Below are positions 1-5,506 of a DNA stretch of 5,506 nt, one piece after another. Numbering within the stretch: position 1 is the first letter of the stretch; each line of letters opens with the position of its first letter. This DNA comes from Candidatus Cloacimonadota bacterium (GTDB taxonomy: Bacteria; Cloacimonadota; Cloacimonadia; Cloacimonadales; TCS61), in assembly GCA_030667725.1 (NCBI GenBank), contig DAOUVH010000092.1:1-5506 (forward strand), given 5' to 3'. The notes beneath the pieces were generated by a model. That model was given only the letters and a program-made list of their open reading frames with translations. It had not been told where the DNA came from and ran no database searches. Made by a program: the position numbers and the translations under genes.

Positions 1-398
1 AGGACTATCACCAATAAAATCGCCCAGTTCCCTACGATCCCAGTAATATATTTAGAAAGCGATCTTAACCAGATGGACACCGGTTGTGAACGGTGGAAAA
101 GTTCACAGTTCCTGCGAATATCTTCGTTCAGTGCACTTTGGGTAAGCATAATTATGAAAATAATACACAACAAACCGGGCCAGCCAACAATTGCCAGATG
201 TAGAATGTAATTAATTGTTTCTGAAGGAATATCGGAAGGGATATCACTCCAATTGACATCAAGATCAGAAGAAAAATAAGAAATGCTTGCTCCTATCATG
301 GTTAGAATAAAAAATCCAATCGTTATCCAGATCGGGATAAGTAGAGATTTTTTGTAGATCTGTAGATCTTTTATAATTAATGCTTTGAATTTATGCAT
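1..398 (-). CDS. ABC-2 type transporter permease, N-terminal part (runs off left edge)
   Basis: This is the first 132 codons of a membrane permease that should pair with the ATPase encoded just upstream. The start is the ATG at 398-396, preceded by GGAGG (minus strand, within 401-408). It overlaps the last 8 bases of the ATPase gene, which implies translational coupling. The N-terminus ([12 protein letters not shown]) is short, cytoplasmic and basic. A hydrophobic helix follows at about residues 19-42, then a polar, probably external loop rich in D, S and P at about 43-60, and a second helix at about 66-86. The stretch [18 protein letters not shown] (about 91-108) resembles the cytoplasmic segment of ABC-2 permeases, where an 'LPVS'-like sequence precedes a 'K' before the next helix. 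That third helix begins near residue 117 and is cut by the window edge. The substrate cannot be told from this part. The ABC-2 family assignment is firm given the context and topology; homology was judged by eye. Confidence 0.82.
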   Translation of the reverse strand, partial: MHKFKALIIKDLQIYKKSLLIPIWITIGFFILTMIGASISYFSSDLDVNWSDIPSDIPSETINYILHLAIVGWPGLLCIIFIIMLTQSALNEDIRRNCELFHRSQPVSIWLRSLSKYITGIVGNWAILLVIV

Positions 399-1236
399 TT
401 GAACCTCCCACTTTTTCCAGGAATAGATCAGAGAGTGATGGACGAGTAATTTCTGCTCCCTTAATAACCACATCGCTAGGTAAGATCGCACTAACGTATC
501 CCAAGGTTTTATTGATGATATTCGGTTTGTATTGTTCCAATTCACTCACATTATCCGAAGAAACTGTGTATACTGATAATCTCTTCTTCAATTCAGTAAT
601 ATCTTCATCGAGAATAATCTTACCTTCATCTATAAAGATAATATCCTGCAATATCTGTTCAACTTCCTCAACCTGGTGGGTAGAAATAATGATCGTTCTG
701 GATTCATCATAAAATTCACCAAGAATCGTATTGAAGAATTCTTTTCGGAACACGATATCCAGTCCAAGTGTGGGTTCATCCAGAAGAAGTATCTTCACAT
801 CCAGTGAAAGTGTAATTAAAAGATACAATTTCGTTTTCATTCCCTTAGAAAGGTTCGCAACTTTCTGATCTAGTGGCAGATCGCTGCTGGAAAGCAGACT
901 CTGCGCCTTTTCATTGTTCCATGATTGATTTAAAGATGCTACATAATCGATCGTTTGACGGACTGTTAACCTGTCATCAAGACTGTTTACATCCGGTATG
1001 AAAGCAATATGTTCATGGATCGATTCTTTATGACTTTTTATGGTTTCACCAAGAATTGTTATCTCACCCTGATGCTTCAAGAAGCCAAGAAGACATCTCA
1101 TGAAAGTAGATTTGCCAGCTCCGTTCTTTCCCAGAAGACCGATGATCCTTCCTTGCGGAATACTTAATGTAACTTCATTCAAGGCTTTTAGTTTACCATA
1201 ATACTTCGTCAGGTTTTTCACTTCAGCGACACTCAT
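391..1236 (-). CDS. ABC transporter ATP-binding protein, YtrB/BcrA-like
   Basis: This 281-residue cytoplasmic ATPase would drive the ABC-2 permease encoded next. Visible motifs are Walker [10 protein letters not shown] (residues 36-44), signature LSKGM (129-133) in place of LSGGQ, Walker B ILLLDEP (149-155), D-loop LGLD (157-160) and the switch histidine in STHQ (H187). The usual Q-loop glutamine is not seen; the corresponding stretch IAFIPDV has Asp at 82. About 70 residues after the nucleotide-binding core form a small C-terminal domain, as is common in drug/bacitracin-type and YtrB-type ATPases. The length is normal for the family. Its ATG shares one base with the stop of the GntR gene (TAATG), and a strong AGGAGG precedes it. 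Expression therefore probably follows the regulator. In characterised YtrA-type operons such ATPases respond to cell-wall-active compounds. That role is an analogy here, not something the sequence proves. Confidence 0.93.
   Translation of the reverse strand: MSVAEVKNLTKYYGKLKALNEVTLSIPQGRIIGLLGKNGAGKSTFMRCLLGFLKHQGEITILGETIKSHKESIHEHIAFIPDVNSLDDRLTVRQTIDYVASLNQSWNNEKAQSLLSSSDLPLDQKVANLSKGMKTKLYLLITLSLDVKILLLDEPTLGLDIVFRKEFFNTILGEFYDESRTIIISTHQVEEVEQILQDIIFIDEGKIILDEDITELKKRLSVYTVSSDNVSELEQYKPNIINKTLGYVSAILPSDVVIKGAEITRPSLSDLFLEKVGGSNA
401..408 (-). promoter_or_regulatory. Ribosome binding site for the ABC permease, inside the ATPase gene
   Basis: The minus strand reads TGGGAGGTTCAAATG. The GGAGG core lies about 7 bases ahead of the ATG at 398, and the site is embedded in the codons for the last residues (VGGSNA) of the ATPase. 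It supports the ATG at 398-396 as the permease start despite the 8-base gene overlap. Confidence 0.75.
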
Positions 1237-1607
1237 TATTTTCCTCCTTCTTCATAAATTGAATCCAGAATATTCATTAGTTCAGTTTTTGTTATCTCTA
1301 ATGATTTGCTCTTCATAATTACCTTTTTTAAATCTGAATTTCTAAATTCATTACATTTTTTCTTTTTTAGTTTTTTCTGTGCTCCTTTTTCCACGAACAT
1401 ACCTATTCCTCTTTTTTTATATAGAATCCCTTCATTAAGAAGTTCGCTAACTGCATTTGAAATCGTTTGAGGATTAAGCTTGTATTGCTGTGCTAGAACA
1501 CGAATGGATGGTATTGTTTCTTCTTCTTTTAAAGAACTGGTTACAATAGCGTTTTCAATTTCTTCCTTTATCTGAAGATAAATCGGAATACCTTCATTAA
1601 ACTTCAT
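1236..1607 (-). CDS. GntR-family transcriptional regulator, YtrA subfamily
   Basis: This 123-residue DNA-binding protein probably represses its own operon with the ABC transporter. The N-terminal winged helix (about residues 8-73) shows the family pattern: [14 protein letters not shown], then [19 protein letters not shown] (recognition helix about 43-56), then [18 protein letters not shown] (wing). The tail after it is only about 50 residues, with no FCD, UTRA or aminotransferase domain. That short helical tail, probably a dimerisation arm, and the position directly before an ABC ATPase mark the YtrA subfamily. A lysine-rich linker (KKLKKKK, 78-84) is encoded by several short A runs. The start is the ATG at 1607-1605, with AAGGAGGT three bases upstream. 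The ligand is unknown; members often sense cell-envelope stress or metabolites. The subfamily call is strong from length, motif and context. Confidence 0.9.
   Translation of the reverse strand: MKFNEGIPIYLQIKEEIENAIVTSSLKEEETIPSIRVLAQQYKLNPQTISNAVSELLNEGILYKKRGIGMFVEKGAQKKLKKKKCNEFRNSDLKKVIMKSKSLEITKTELMNILDSIYEEGGK
1242..1249 (-). promoter_or_regulatory. Ribosome binding site for the ABC ATPase
   Basis: The minus strand reads GAAGGAGGAAAATAATG. The AGGAGG lies inside the last codons of the GntR gene (EEGGK), close to the ATG at 1236. It fixes that ATG as the start and supports coupled translation across the one-base TAATG overlap. Confidence 0.75.
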
Positions 1608-1610
1608 CCA

Positions 1611-1618
1611 ACCTCCTT
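1611..1618 (-). promoter_or_regulatory. Ribosome binding site for the GntR regulator
   Basis: The minus strand reads AAGGAGGT-TGG-ATG. This near-perfect Shine-Dalgarno sequence sits close to the ATG at 1607 and decides that start. Confidence 0.8.
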
Positions 1619-1641
1619 TACTGTTTTAGTGTCTGGGTCAA

Positions 1642-1653
1642 CTGGTACACCAG
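1642..1653. promoter_or_regulatory. Candidate GntR operator, inverted repeat CTGGTGTACCAG
   Basis: Read on the minus strand, CTGGT and ACCAG form a perfect 5-base inverted repeat around a central GT. It lies 35 bases ahead of the gntR start and just downstream of a TTGACA/TATATT stretch. A second, wider symmetry overlaps it: GTGT at 1629-1632 and ACAC at 1647-1650, separated by 14 bases. GntR dimers bind inverted repeats, and YtrA-type regulators usually control their own operon, so this is a plausible autoregulatory site. No binding consensus was checked, and a 5-base arm can occur by chance. Confidence 0.35.
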
Positions 1654-1656
1654 CAG

Positions 1657-1668
1657 AATATATGTCAA
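1657..1668 (-). promoter_or_regulatory. Possible promoter elements ahead of the gntR-ABC operon
   Basis: The minus strand carries a perfect TTGACA (1668-1663) directly followed by TATATT (1662-1657). They are adjacent, so they cannot be the -35 and -10 of one promoter. If TTGACA is the -35, the hexamer about 17 bases downstream (CCAGTT) is a poor -10 and falls in the inverted repeat. If TATATT is the -10, the matching upstream hexamer (TGTTAG) is a weak -35. A promoter is expected in this gap because the regulator heads its own gene group, but its exact placement is uncertain. Confidence 0.3.
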
Positions 1669-1744
1669 GTTTATTTTTTCTAACAGGTTCAAGTTGAATT
1701 ATTGCATAGAGTCTAATTGCCTGGAAATGACTAGGTTAGGATGT

Positions 1745-2812
1745 TTATATTTTTTTTAGTAATTCCCGAATAATTTTATTGGAAGCCTTTCCCCCACCGT
1801 AAAGATCGATACTATAATTAGGGGTTTTGTTAATCATTTTTTTGTATGCAGTATAAATCTCATCGGAATTACTTCCGGCAATAGTATTGAACCCGTTCTC
1901 CACCAGTTCAACCCATTCCGTTTCATCGCGCAGGGTTACACATTGTTTTTGAAAGAAGAATGCTTCTTTCTGCAATCCACCGCTATCGGTCATAACCAGT
2001 AAACAATTCTTTAAAAGATAGATCATTTCCAGATAGCCTACCGGTTCGACGATTATAAGATTTTCAATTATAAATTTTAAATCTTTAATTATTTTTTTGG
2101 TTCGTGGATGCAAAGGGAGTATGATTGGAGTTTCCTGCGATATTTTATCCATTACTTTGAAAATGGAAGACAATCTTTGGGAATCATCGGTATTCTCTGC
2201 CCTATGGATCGTGGAGAGTATGAATCTCTCCGGAAACTCGAAATCAGGTTTTTTTGCCAGATCGGAATAGAAGATCGCTGCATCCTGCATCACGTCACCG
2301 CTTTTCACTATCCTGGCTAATGAATGTTTTCCTATTCCCTCATCCTTCAGATTTTGTACAGCCTGGTCTGTAGGACATAACAGTAAATCACTGATCTTAT
2401 CTGTAAGTATTCTATTAATTTCTTCCGGCATCTTTCTGTTAAATGATCGCAAGCCAGCTTCCACGTGAGCAACCTTGATGTGCAATTTTTTGGCAGCCAA
2501 CGCTCCGGCAATTGTGGAATTTGTATCTCCATAGACAATTACCCAGTCAGGTTTTTCTTTCAGCAATACTTCCTCGATCTTCTCGATCATTCTACCGGTC
2601 ATAGCACCATGTGTAAGACTGTTAATTTCCAGGTTATAATCAGGTTTGGGTATCTGCATCTGATGAAAAAAGATCTCACTCATATTAGCATCAAAATGCT
2701 GCCCGGTATGCACTATCACTTCTTCGATATTGTTGTGCTTTGCAATCTCTCTGCTCACTGCTGCTGCTTTGATAAATTGAGGTCTAGCTCCGATGATAGT
2801 GAGAAGTTTCAT
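1745..2812 (-). CDS. wecB: Non-hydrolysing UDP-N-acetylglucosamine 2-epimerase (WecB/WbpI family)
   Basis: This 355-residue cytosolic enzyme interconverts UDP-GlcNAc and UDP-ManNAc, or the corresponding epimers of a modified UDP-sugar, to supply a polysaccharide precursor. It has the GT-B-like two-domain fold. Motifs seen are GARPQFIK (8-15), HTGQHFD (35-41), YGDTNST (94-100), HVEAGLRSFNRKMPEEINR (116-134), STIHRAEN (200-207), LHPRTKK (234-240) and TDSGGLQKEA (275-284). By position, D96, E118, E131 and H203 match the catalytic residues known in the E. coli enzyme (D95, E117, E131, H213). The length is slightly under the usual 370-380 but both ends are intact. The GARPQFIKAA start and the LRDETEWVELV motif look more like WbpI-type epimerases, which act on UDP-diacetamido-glucuronate, than like enterobacterial WecB, so the substrate is open. 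Its ATG overlaps the upstream stop (ATGA), with AAAGGG eight bases ahead of it. It is the last gene of the polysaccharide group. Confidence 0.93.
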   Translation of the reverse strand: MKLLTIIGARPQFIKAAAVSREIAKHNNIEEVIVHTGQHFDANMSEIFFHQMQIPKPDYNLEINSLTHGAMTGRMIEKIEEVLLKEKPDWVIVYGDTNSTIAGALAAKKLHIKVAHVEAGLRSFNRKMPEEINRILTDKISDLLLCPTDQAVQNLKDEGIGKHSLARIVKSGDVMQDAAIFYSDLAKKPDFEFPERFILSTIHRAENTDDSQRLSSIFKVMDKISQETPIILPLHPRTKKIIKDLKFIIENLIIVEPVGYLEMIYLLKNCLLVMTDSGGLQKEAFFFQKQCVTLRDETEWVELVENGFNTIAGSNSDEIYTAYKKMINKTPNYSIDLYGGGKASNKIIRELLKKI

Positions 2813-3798
2813 TTGTTATACCCTTTGGAATTCACCTTTAAATACCATTCACATGTTCTTTTAATTTCATCTTCAATTGAATGTTGTTGATCATATCCCA
2901 GTTCACGGATCTTTTCAGAGCGATAATCGGTTGAAGTACTGAATTTCATCATTCGATCGCTGTTAATAGGAAGCTCTTTTCCCAGTATCTTTCCTATGAG
3001 ATCAAATATTCTTCCAATAAAAATAGCAAAGGAAAATGGGATATGGATTTTAGGCATATCGAATCCATTATTAGAAGCAATTATTCCCATGAGCTTTCGA
3101 ACAGTAAGATATGGTTTATCAATACAGTTAAAATTTTGAATTCCTGGTTTTAATTTATCCAGAACAAAATAGGTTATATCCACCATATTTTCCAAGGATA
3201 TCATCGATTTAATGTGACTTCCATTACCAACCATCAACCATGGGAATTTATTCATCTGTTTTATTAAATTATACATATTTGCAAAATTGTTTGGACCATA
3301 AATCACTGAAGGTCTTAAAGTAATTATACATCGTTCATTCGATTTTTCTTCCTGCCATTTCCAGATAACTTTCTCACCAGCAAATTTGGAATCACCATAA
3401 ACTGTATTGGAAAGATATTCTACTGTTTCATCACAGGGTTTAGGTTGATGTCCGTATACAGAAACAGTGCTGTAATATATAATTTTATTAATTCCCCGTT
3501 CTTCTGCGTATTCAGCAACGATTTGTGTACCATATTCGTTATCACTAAAATATTCTTCCCTTGAAATCCCGAAATCATGCTTGGAAGCTGCACAGTGAAT
3601 GATCAATTCGAATTCGTGTTTATTAAGTTTACGCAGATCTTCAATATTTCGAATATCCCCTATCTGTGTATTAGGATGGCTATCAATATTACATTCATCA
3701 CTTTTATCTATACCCCATACTTGATGACCATTTTCTTCTAGATAATACATCAAGCGTGAACCAACAAAACCATTTGAACCTGTGATTAAAATGTTCAT
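2809..3798 (-). CDS. NAD-dependent epimerase/dehydratase (extended SDR), nucleotide-sugar enzyme
   Basis: This 329-residue cytosolic short-chain dehydrogenase/reductase of the extended type probably epimerises, dehydrates or reduces a nucleotide sugar. The Rossmann motif is GSNGFVG (7-13). D31, at the end of the second strand (WGIDKSD), suggests NAD(H) rather than NADP(H), and GDIRN (47-51) contacts the adenine. The active site shows STVSVYG (110-116) and Y134-xxx-K138 in VYGDSKFAGEK, followed by LRPSVIYGPNN (161-171). The C-terminal part (PFSFAIFIGRIFDLIGKILG, 254-273, through a WYL end) resembles the substrate domain of UDP-glucose 4-epimerase-like and 3-beta-HSD-like SDRs. The exact reaction cannot be read from sequence. 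The start at 3798 overlaps the glycosyltransferase stop by four bases (ATGA), with AGAGAGGA just upstream. Its own stop overlaps the wecB start in the same way. Its position next to the 2-epimerase suggests that both act on one sugar pathway. Confidence 0.9.
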   Translation of the reverse strand: MNILITGSNGFVGSRLMYYLEENGHQVWGIDKSDECNIDSHPNTQIGDIRNIEDLRKLNKHEFELIIHCAASKHDFGISREEYFSDNEYGTQIVAEYAEERGINKIIYYSTVSVYGHQPKPCDETVEYLSNTVYGDSKFAGEKVIWKWQEEKSNERCIITLRPSVIYGPNNFANMYNLIKQMNKFPWLMVGNGSHIKSMISLENMVDITYFVLDKLKPGIQNFNCIDKPYLTVRKLMGIIASNNGFDMPKIHIPFSFAIFIGRIFDLIGKILGKELPINSDRMMKFSTSTDYRSEKIRELGYDQQHSIEDEIKRTCEWYLKVNSKGYNK

Positions 3799-4946
3799 TT
3801 AGTTTCCTCTCTTATTGTATTCCATGTAGCTTGTTGCTTTCCTGTAATAAATTTTATGAAAGCAATTAAGGAAGCATATATCATAGTAACAAAATATCCC
3901 GGAAATTTTAAGAATCTATTTGTCCGATTTATTGACTCAAGAAATAATTCAAATCCACCCCCAAGATAGCCCAGAACTTGAATCATCATAGTAAAAGTAA
4001 AAAATACTGACTTATCCTTTAATGATAAGTTTGCGATAAAAAAGAAGATTGCCCAAATAAACAAAGTCCAACGTAATATTTTATGTGAAAATATCATCCA
4101 ATTAACTTTTGGATATTTAAACGGATTCAACAGAATTGAATTCCTTTTTAAAGCAAACCATTCTCGCGATATTATTCTGATTTTTCTCTTTAGTTCTTGA
4201 GAAGGCTGCTCACTACCTCGTTCAAATACTATTGCTTTGGGAACGTATTTAGCGATATAATTTTCTTTTAGGCACTGAAGTGTTCTCTCAAAATCATCTA
4301 CTGATGCTTGGTGAACTTGCTTAAACAACTCTCTTCTAATTAAAAAAATCGAACCATTAGAGCCAATGATTGAATGAAAACTACTTTCTAACTTTTTGAT
4401 ATATGATTCATATTTCCAATAAAGTCCTTCTCCAGAATCACCATTCTCTGATATTAGCTTTAGTTCTCCTGATGCAATTCCAACTCGAGGATTTGATTGA
4501 ATAATAGTTACTAAATGTTTTATTGCATCTTTATGAAATATTGAGTTGGCATCTGTTGAAAGCACGTAATCACTTTTAATTGAAGGCTCAACTAAATTGT
4601 GACTTGAGGGTTTTCCTTTTCGAGGTTTCTGTATTACCAGTTTAATATTAGAATATTTCCGAGAATACTTTTCAACAATTTCATTTGTTCTATCTATCGA
4701 ATCATCTGAAATTACTATCATACTTATCTTGTTTTTAGGATAATCAAGATTAAGATACGATTTAATTTTTTCTTCTATTACATCTTCTTCATTATATGCC
4801 GGGCATAAAACCGTAATCGTAGGAAATTCAGGTAATTCAACTGGATTATCCTGTTTTCTAAAAAGATTAATGAAACTAAGTAACAAGCTATAACCAATAA
4901 TGTGATAAAACAGAATGAGAATGCATAACCAGAAAAGATTTATCAT
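3795..4946 (-). CDS. Membrane-anchored family 2 glycosyltransferase
   Basis: This 383-residue inner-membrane glycosyltransferase probably adds a sugar from a nucleotide donor to a growing polysaccharide or lipid-linked chain on the cytoplasmic face. One N-terminal membrane helix (about 3-28) precedes a GT-A domain. The domain shows CPAYNEE (48-54), ISDDSID (79-85), STDANS (130-135, D132 in the metal-binding DxD position), GSNGS (195-199) and SVDDFERT (215-222, an acidic pair where ED is usual). The following RIISREW (257-263) and SHKILRW (287-293) stretches resemble related polysaccharide GT2 proteins. The strict QxxRW motif of processive synthases is not seen. About three hydrophobic segments close the protein (about 291-307, 313-333, 346-367). 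The start at 4946 has only a weak GGAAAAG upstream, unlike its neighbours. The donor and acceptor cannot be assigned. It sits between the adenylating enzyme and the sugar epimerases. Confidence 0.9.
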   Translation of the reverse strand: MINLFWLCILILFYHIIGYSLLLSFINLFRKQDNPVELPEFPTITVLCPAYNEEDVIEEKIKSYLNLDYPKNKISMIVISDDSIDRTNEIVEKYSRKYSNIKLVIQKPRKGKPSSHNLVEPSIKSDYVLSTDANSIFHKDAIKHLVTIIQSNPRVGIASGELKLISENGDSGEGLYWKYESYIKKLESSFHSIIGSNGSIFLIRRELFKQVHQASVDDFERTLQCLKENYIAKYVPKAIVFERGSEQPSQELKRKIRIISREWFALKRNSILLNPFKYPKVNWMIFSHKILRWTLFIWAIFFFIANLSLKDKSVFFTFTMMIQVLGYLGGGFELFLESINRTNRFLKFPGYFVTMIYASLIAFIKFITGKQQATWNTIREETK

Positions 4947-5002
4947 AATTTTATTCTTTTCCAGTAAACAAATTATTTATTGTAATTCTCATATACATTG
5001 TG
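4947..5002. other. Short AT-rich spacer between the adenylating enzyme and the glycosyltransferase
   Basis: These 56 bases are very AT-rich and hold no terminator-like stem-loop. The best ribosome binding site for the glycosyltransferase is a weak GGAAAAG about ten bases ahead of the ATG at 4946 (minus strand). The gap differs from the tight ATGA joints of the next two genes but is short enough for one transcript. Confidence 0.55.
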
Positions 5003-5506
5003 TTACTCACATTCAGAAATAAAGTCTCTTAACTTACCATTATCTCTAATTAGAGTTTGTTTATCTTCTATAATACAAGCCAAATCATTACTAAAATATT
5101 TCTTAAATTCATTAAGAATAAGGTTATTTGAGTTCTCATTAATCTTATCTTCAATTTTAATTATGACTTTTCCTTTTTCTCTTTGTATTATTTGATAATT
5201 TAGAAATAACCTATGCTTTAAACAAATATTTTTAAATATATAATAAAATGTGAAACTTGGATATTCATTTTTTTTTCCATATATTATTTTGCCTATCCTT
5301 CCAATAACATCATCTATAACATAATGATTCATACCACACGAGCATTTGAAATTCCTATTCAATTTTATGTAGTCACCTAATCGATATCTAATTATTGGAA
5401 ATGATTTAGAGAATAGGTTTGTGACTATAATTTCATTATTAATATCTTCAATAATTACATTTTCCATTACAATATGCATATTCCCTTTTGGACATTCAAA
5501 AGCTAT
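5003..5506 (-). CDS. PaaK/CapK-like adenylate-forming enzyme, C-terminal 167 residues (start beyond right edge)
   Basis: The open frame continues to the window edge, so the Met at 5479 is internal: the in-frame residues before it (IAFECPKGN) fit the family. This family (phenylacetate-CoA ligase, CapK) activates a carboxylic acid as an acyl-AMP. Copies in capsule and exopolysaccharide loci are thought to help modify the glycan, but their substrates are mostly unknown. Numbering the fragment from the edge, it shows ECP (4-6), IIVTNLF (26-32), PIIRYRLGD (37-45, the A7-like core motif), CSCG (55-58), IGR (68-70) with K73 at the hinge position where Asp is common, and a C-terminal lobe ending in NGKLRDFIS (156-164). 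K158 matches the conserved A10 catalytic lysine. The sequence is strongly AT-rich and rich in I, N and K. It sits at the head of the visible polysaccharide genes. The family call is good; the substrate is unknown. Confidence 0.82.
   Translation of the reverse strand: MAFECPKGNMHIVMENVIIEDINNEIIVTNLFSKSFPIIRYRLGDYIKLNRNFKCSCGMNHYVIDDVIGRIGKIIYGKKNEYPSFTFYYIFKNICLKHRLFLNYQIIQREKGKVIIKIEDKINENSNNLILNEFKKYFSNDLACIIEDKQTLIRDNGKLRDFISECE

Larger units (their letters stand above)
1608..1744. other. Intergenic region between wecB and the gntR operon
   Basis: This 137-base gap is the longest non-coding stretch in the window. It holds the gntR ribosome binding site, the candidate operator and the possible promoter elements. 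I looked for a stem-loop followed by a T run after the wecB stop on the minus strand and found none. A short TTCAA-C-TTGAA palindrome is present, but its one-base centre is too tight for a terminator hairpin. Read-through from the polysaccharide genes is therefore possible. Confidence 0.6.

Noticed and set aside
353..368. Tandem 8-base repeat TGTAGATC
   Set aside because: Only two copies, inside the coding start of the permease; it explains nothing beyond the encoded residues.
512..712. Open frame of 66 residues on the plus strand
   Set aside because: It is antisense to the ABC ATPase; the low-complexity Ser/Ile-rich translation is typical of a shadow frame.
2108..2320. Open frame of 70 residues on the plus strand
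   Set aside because: It is antisense to the core of wecB, with no motif of its own; a shadow frame.
2347..2538. Open frame of 63 residues on the minus strand inside wecB
   Set aside because: It is an alternative frame of a gene whose main frame contains the catalytic residues.
2465..2890. Open frame of 141 residues on the plus strand
   Set aside because: It lies antisense to wecB and the end of the SDR gene, both of which have full family motifs. Its translation shows no recognisable domain, and no ribosome binding site was apparent.
4998..5195. Open frame of 65 residues on the plus strand
   Set aside because: It is antisense to the adenylating enzyme, whose frame carries the A10-like NGKLRDFIS motif.
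5477..5479. ATG as the start of a stand-alone 158-residue protein
   Set aside because: The frame stays open to the window edge, the residues before the Met fit the PaaK/CapK family, and the N-terminal adenylation core would otherwise be missing.
1..5506. RNA genes, CRISPR arrays, insertion sequences, attachment sites
   Set aside because: No tRNA-like cloverleaf, spaced direct repeats, transposase motif or terminal inverted repeats were found by eye; nearly all of the sequence is explained by coding genes.

Overview
The window is a compact stretch of bacterial chromosome in which every supported gene lies on the minus strand. It reads from high to low coordinates as two modules. The DNA is AT-rich. 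Most starts have good GGAGG-type Shine-Dalgarno sites, and neighbouring genes overlap by 1-8 bases. Strong Shine-Dalgarno sites argue against a typical Bacteroidetes genome. Otherwise the phylum cannot be fixed from the sequence: a low-GC Firmicute or a deep-branching anaerobic lineage such as Cloacimonadota would both fit, and this is only a guess.

Module 1 (5506 to 1745) is the tail of a surface-polysaccharide biosynthesis operon. It starts with the C-terminal part of a PaaK/CapK-like adenylate-forming enzyme, whose 5' end is outside the window. A membrane-anchored family 2 glycosyltransferase follows, then an extended-SDR NAD-dependent nucleotide-sugar epimerase/dehydratase, and last a non-hydrolysing UDP-GlcNAc 2-epimerase of the WecB/WbpI type. 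The last three genes are joined by ATGA stop/start overlaps. The two sugar-nucleotide enzymes probably make an activated sugar, the glycosyltransferase transfers a sugar, and the adenylating enzyme may activate an acid that decorates the glycan. This division of labour is inferred from families and gene order.

Module 2 (1607 to 1) is a regulator-plus-exporter cassette of the YtrA/YtrB type. It holds a short GntR-family repressor, an ABC ATPase and the first 132 residues of an ABC-2 type permease that runs off the left edge. The genes overlap by 1 and 8 bases. The 137-base gap ahead of the repressor gene is the only sizeable non-coding stretch. It contains a perfect TTGACA, a TATATT and a CTGGT/ACCAG inverted repeat that may be the repressor's operator. 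I see no terminator there, so the polysaccharide transcript could read into the ABC operon.

Base composition changes along the window: sampled lines are about 22% GC in the adenylating-enzyme gene and above 40% in wecB. I found no RNA gene, CRISPR array, insertion sequence or origin. No clearly undescribed system stands out. The points most worth a second look are the putative operator, the adenylating enzyme coupled to sugar genes, and the composition gradient.
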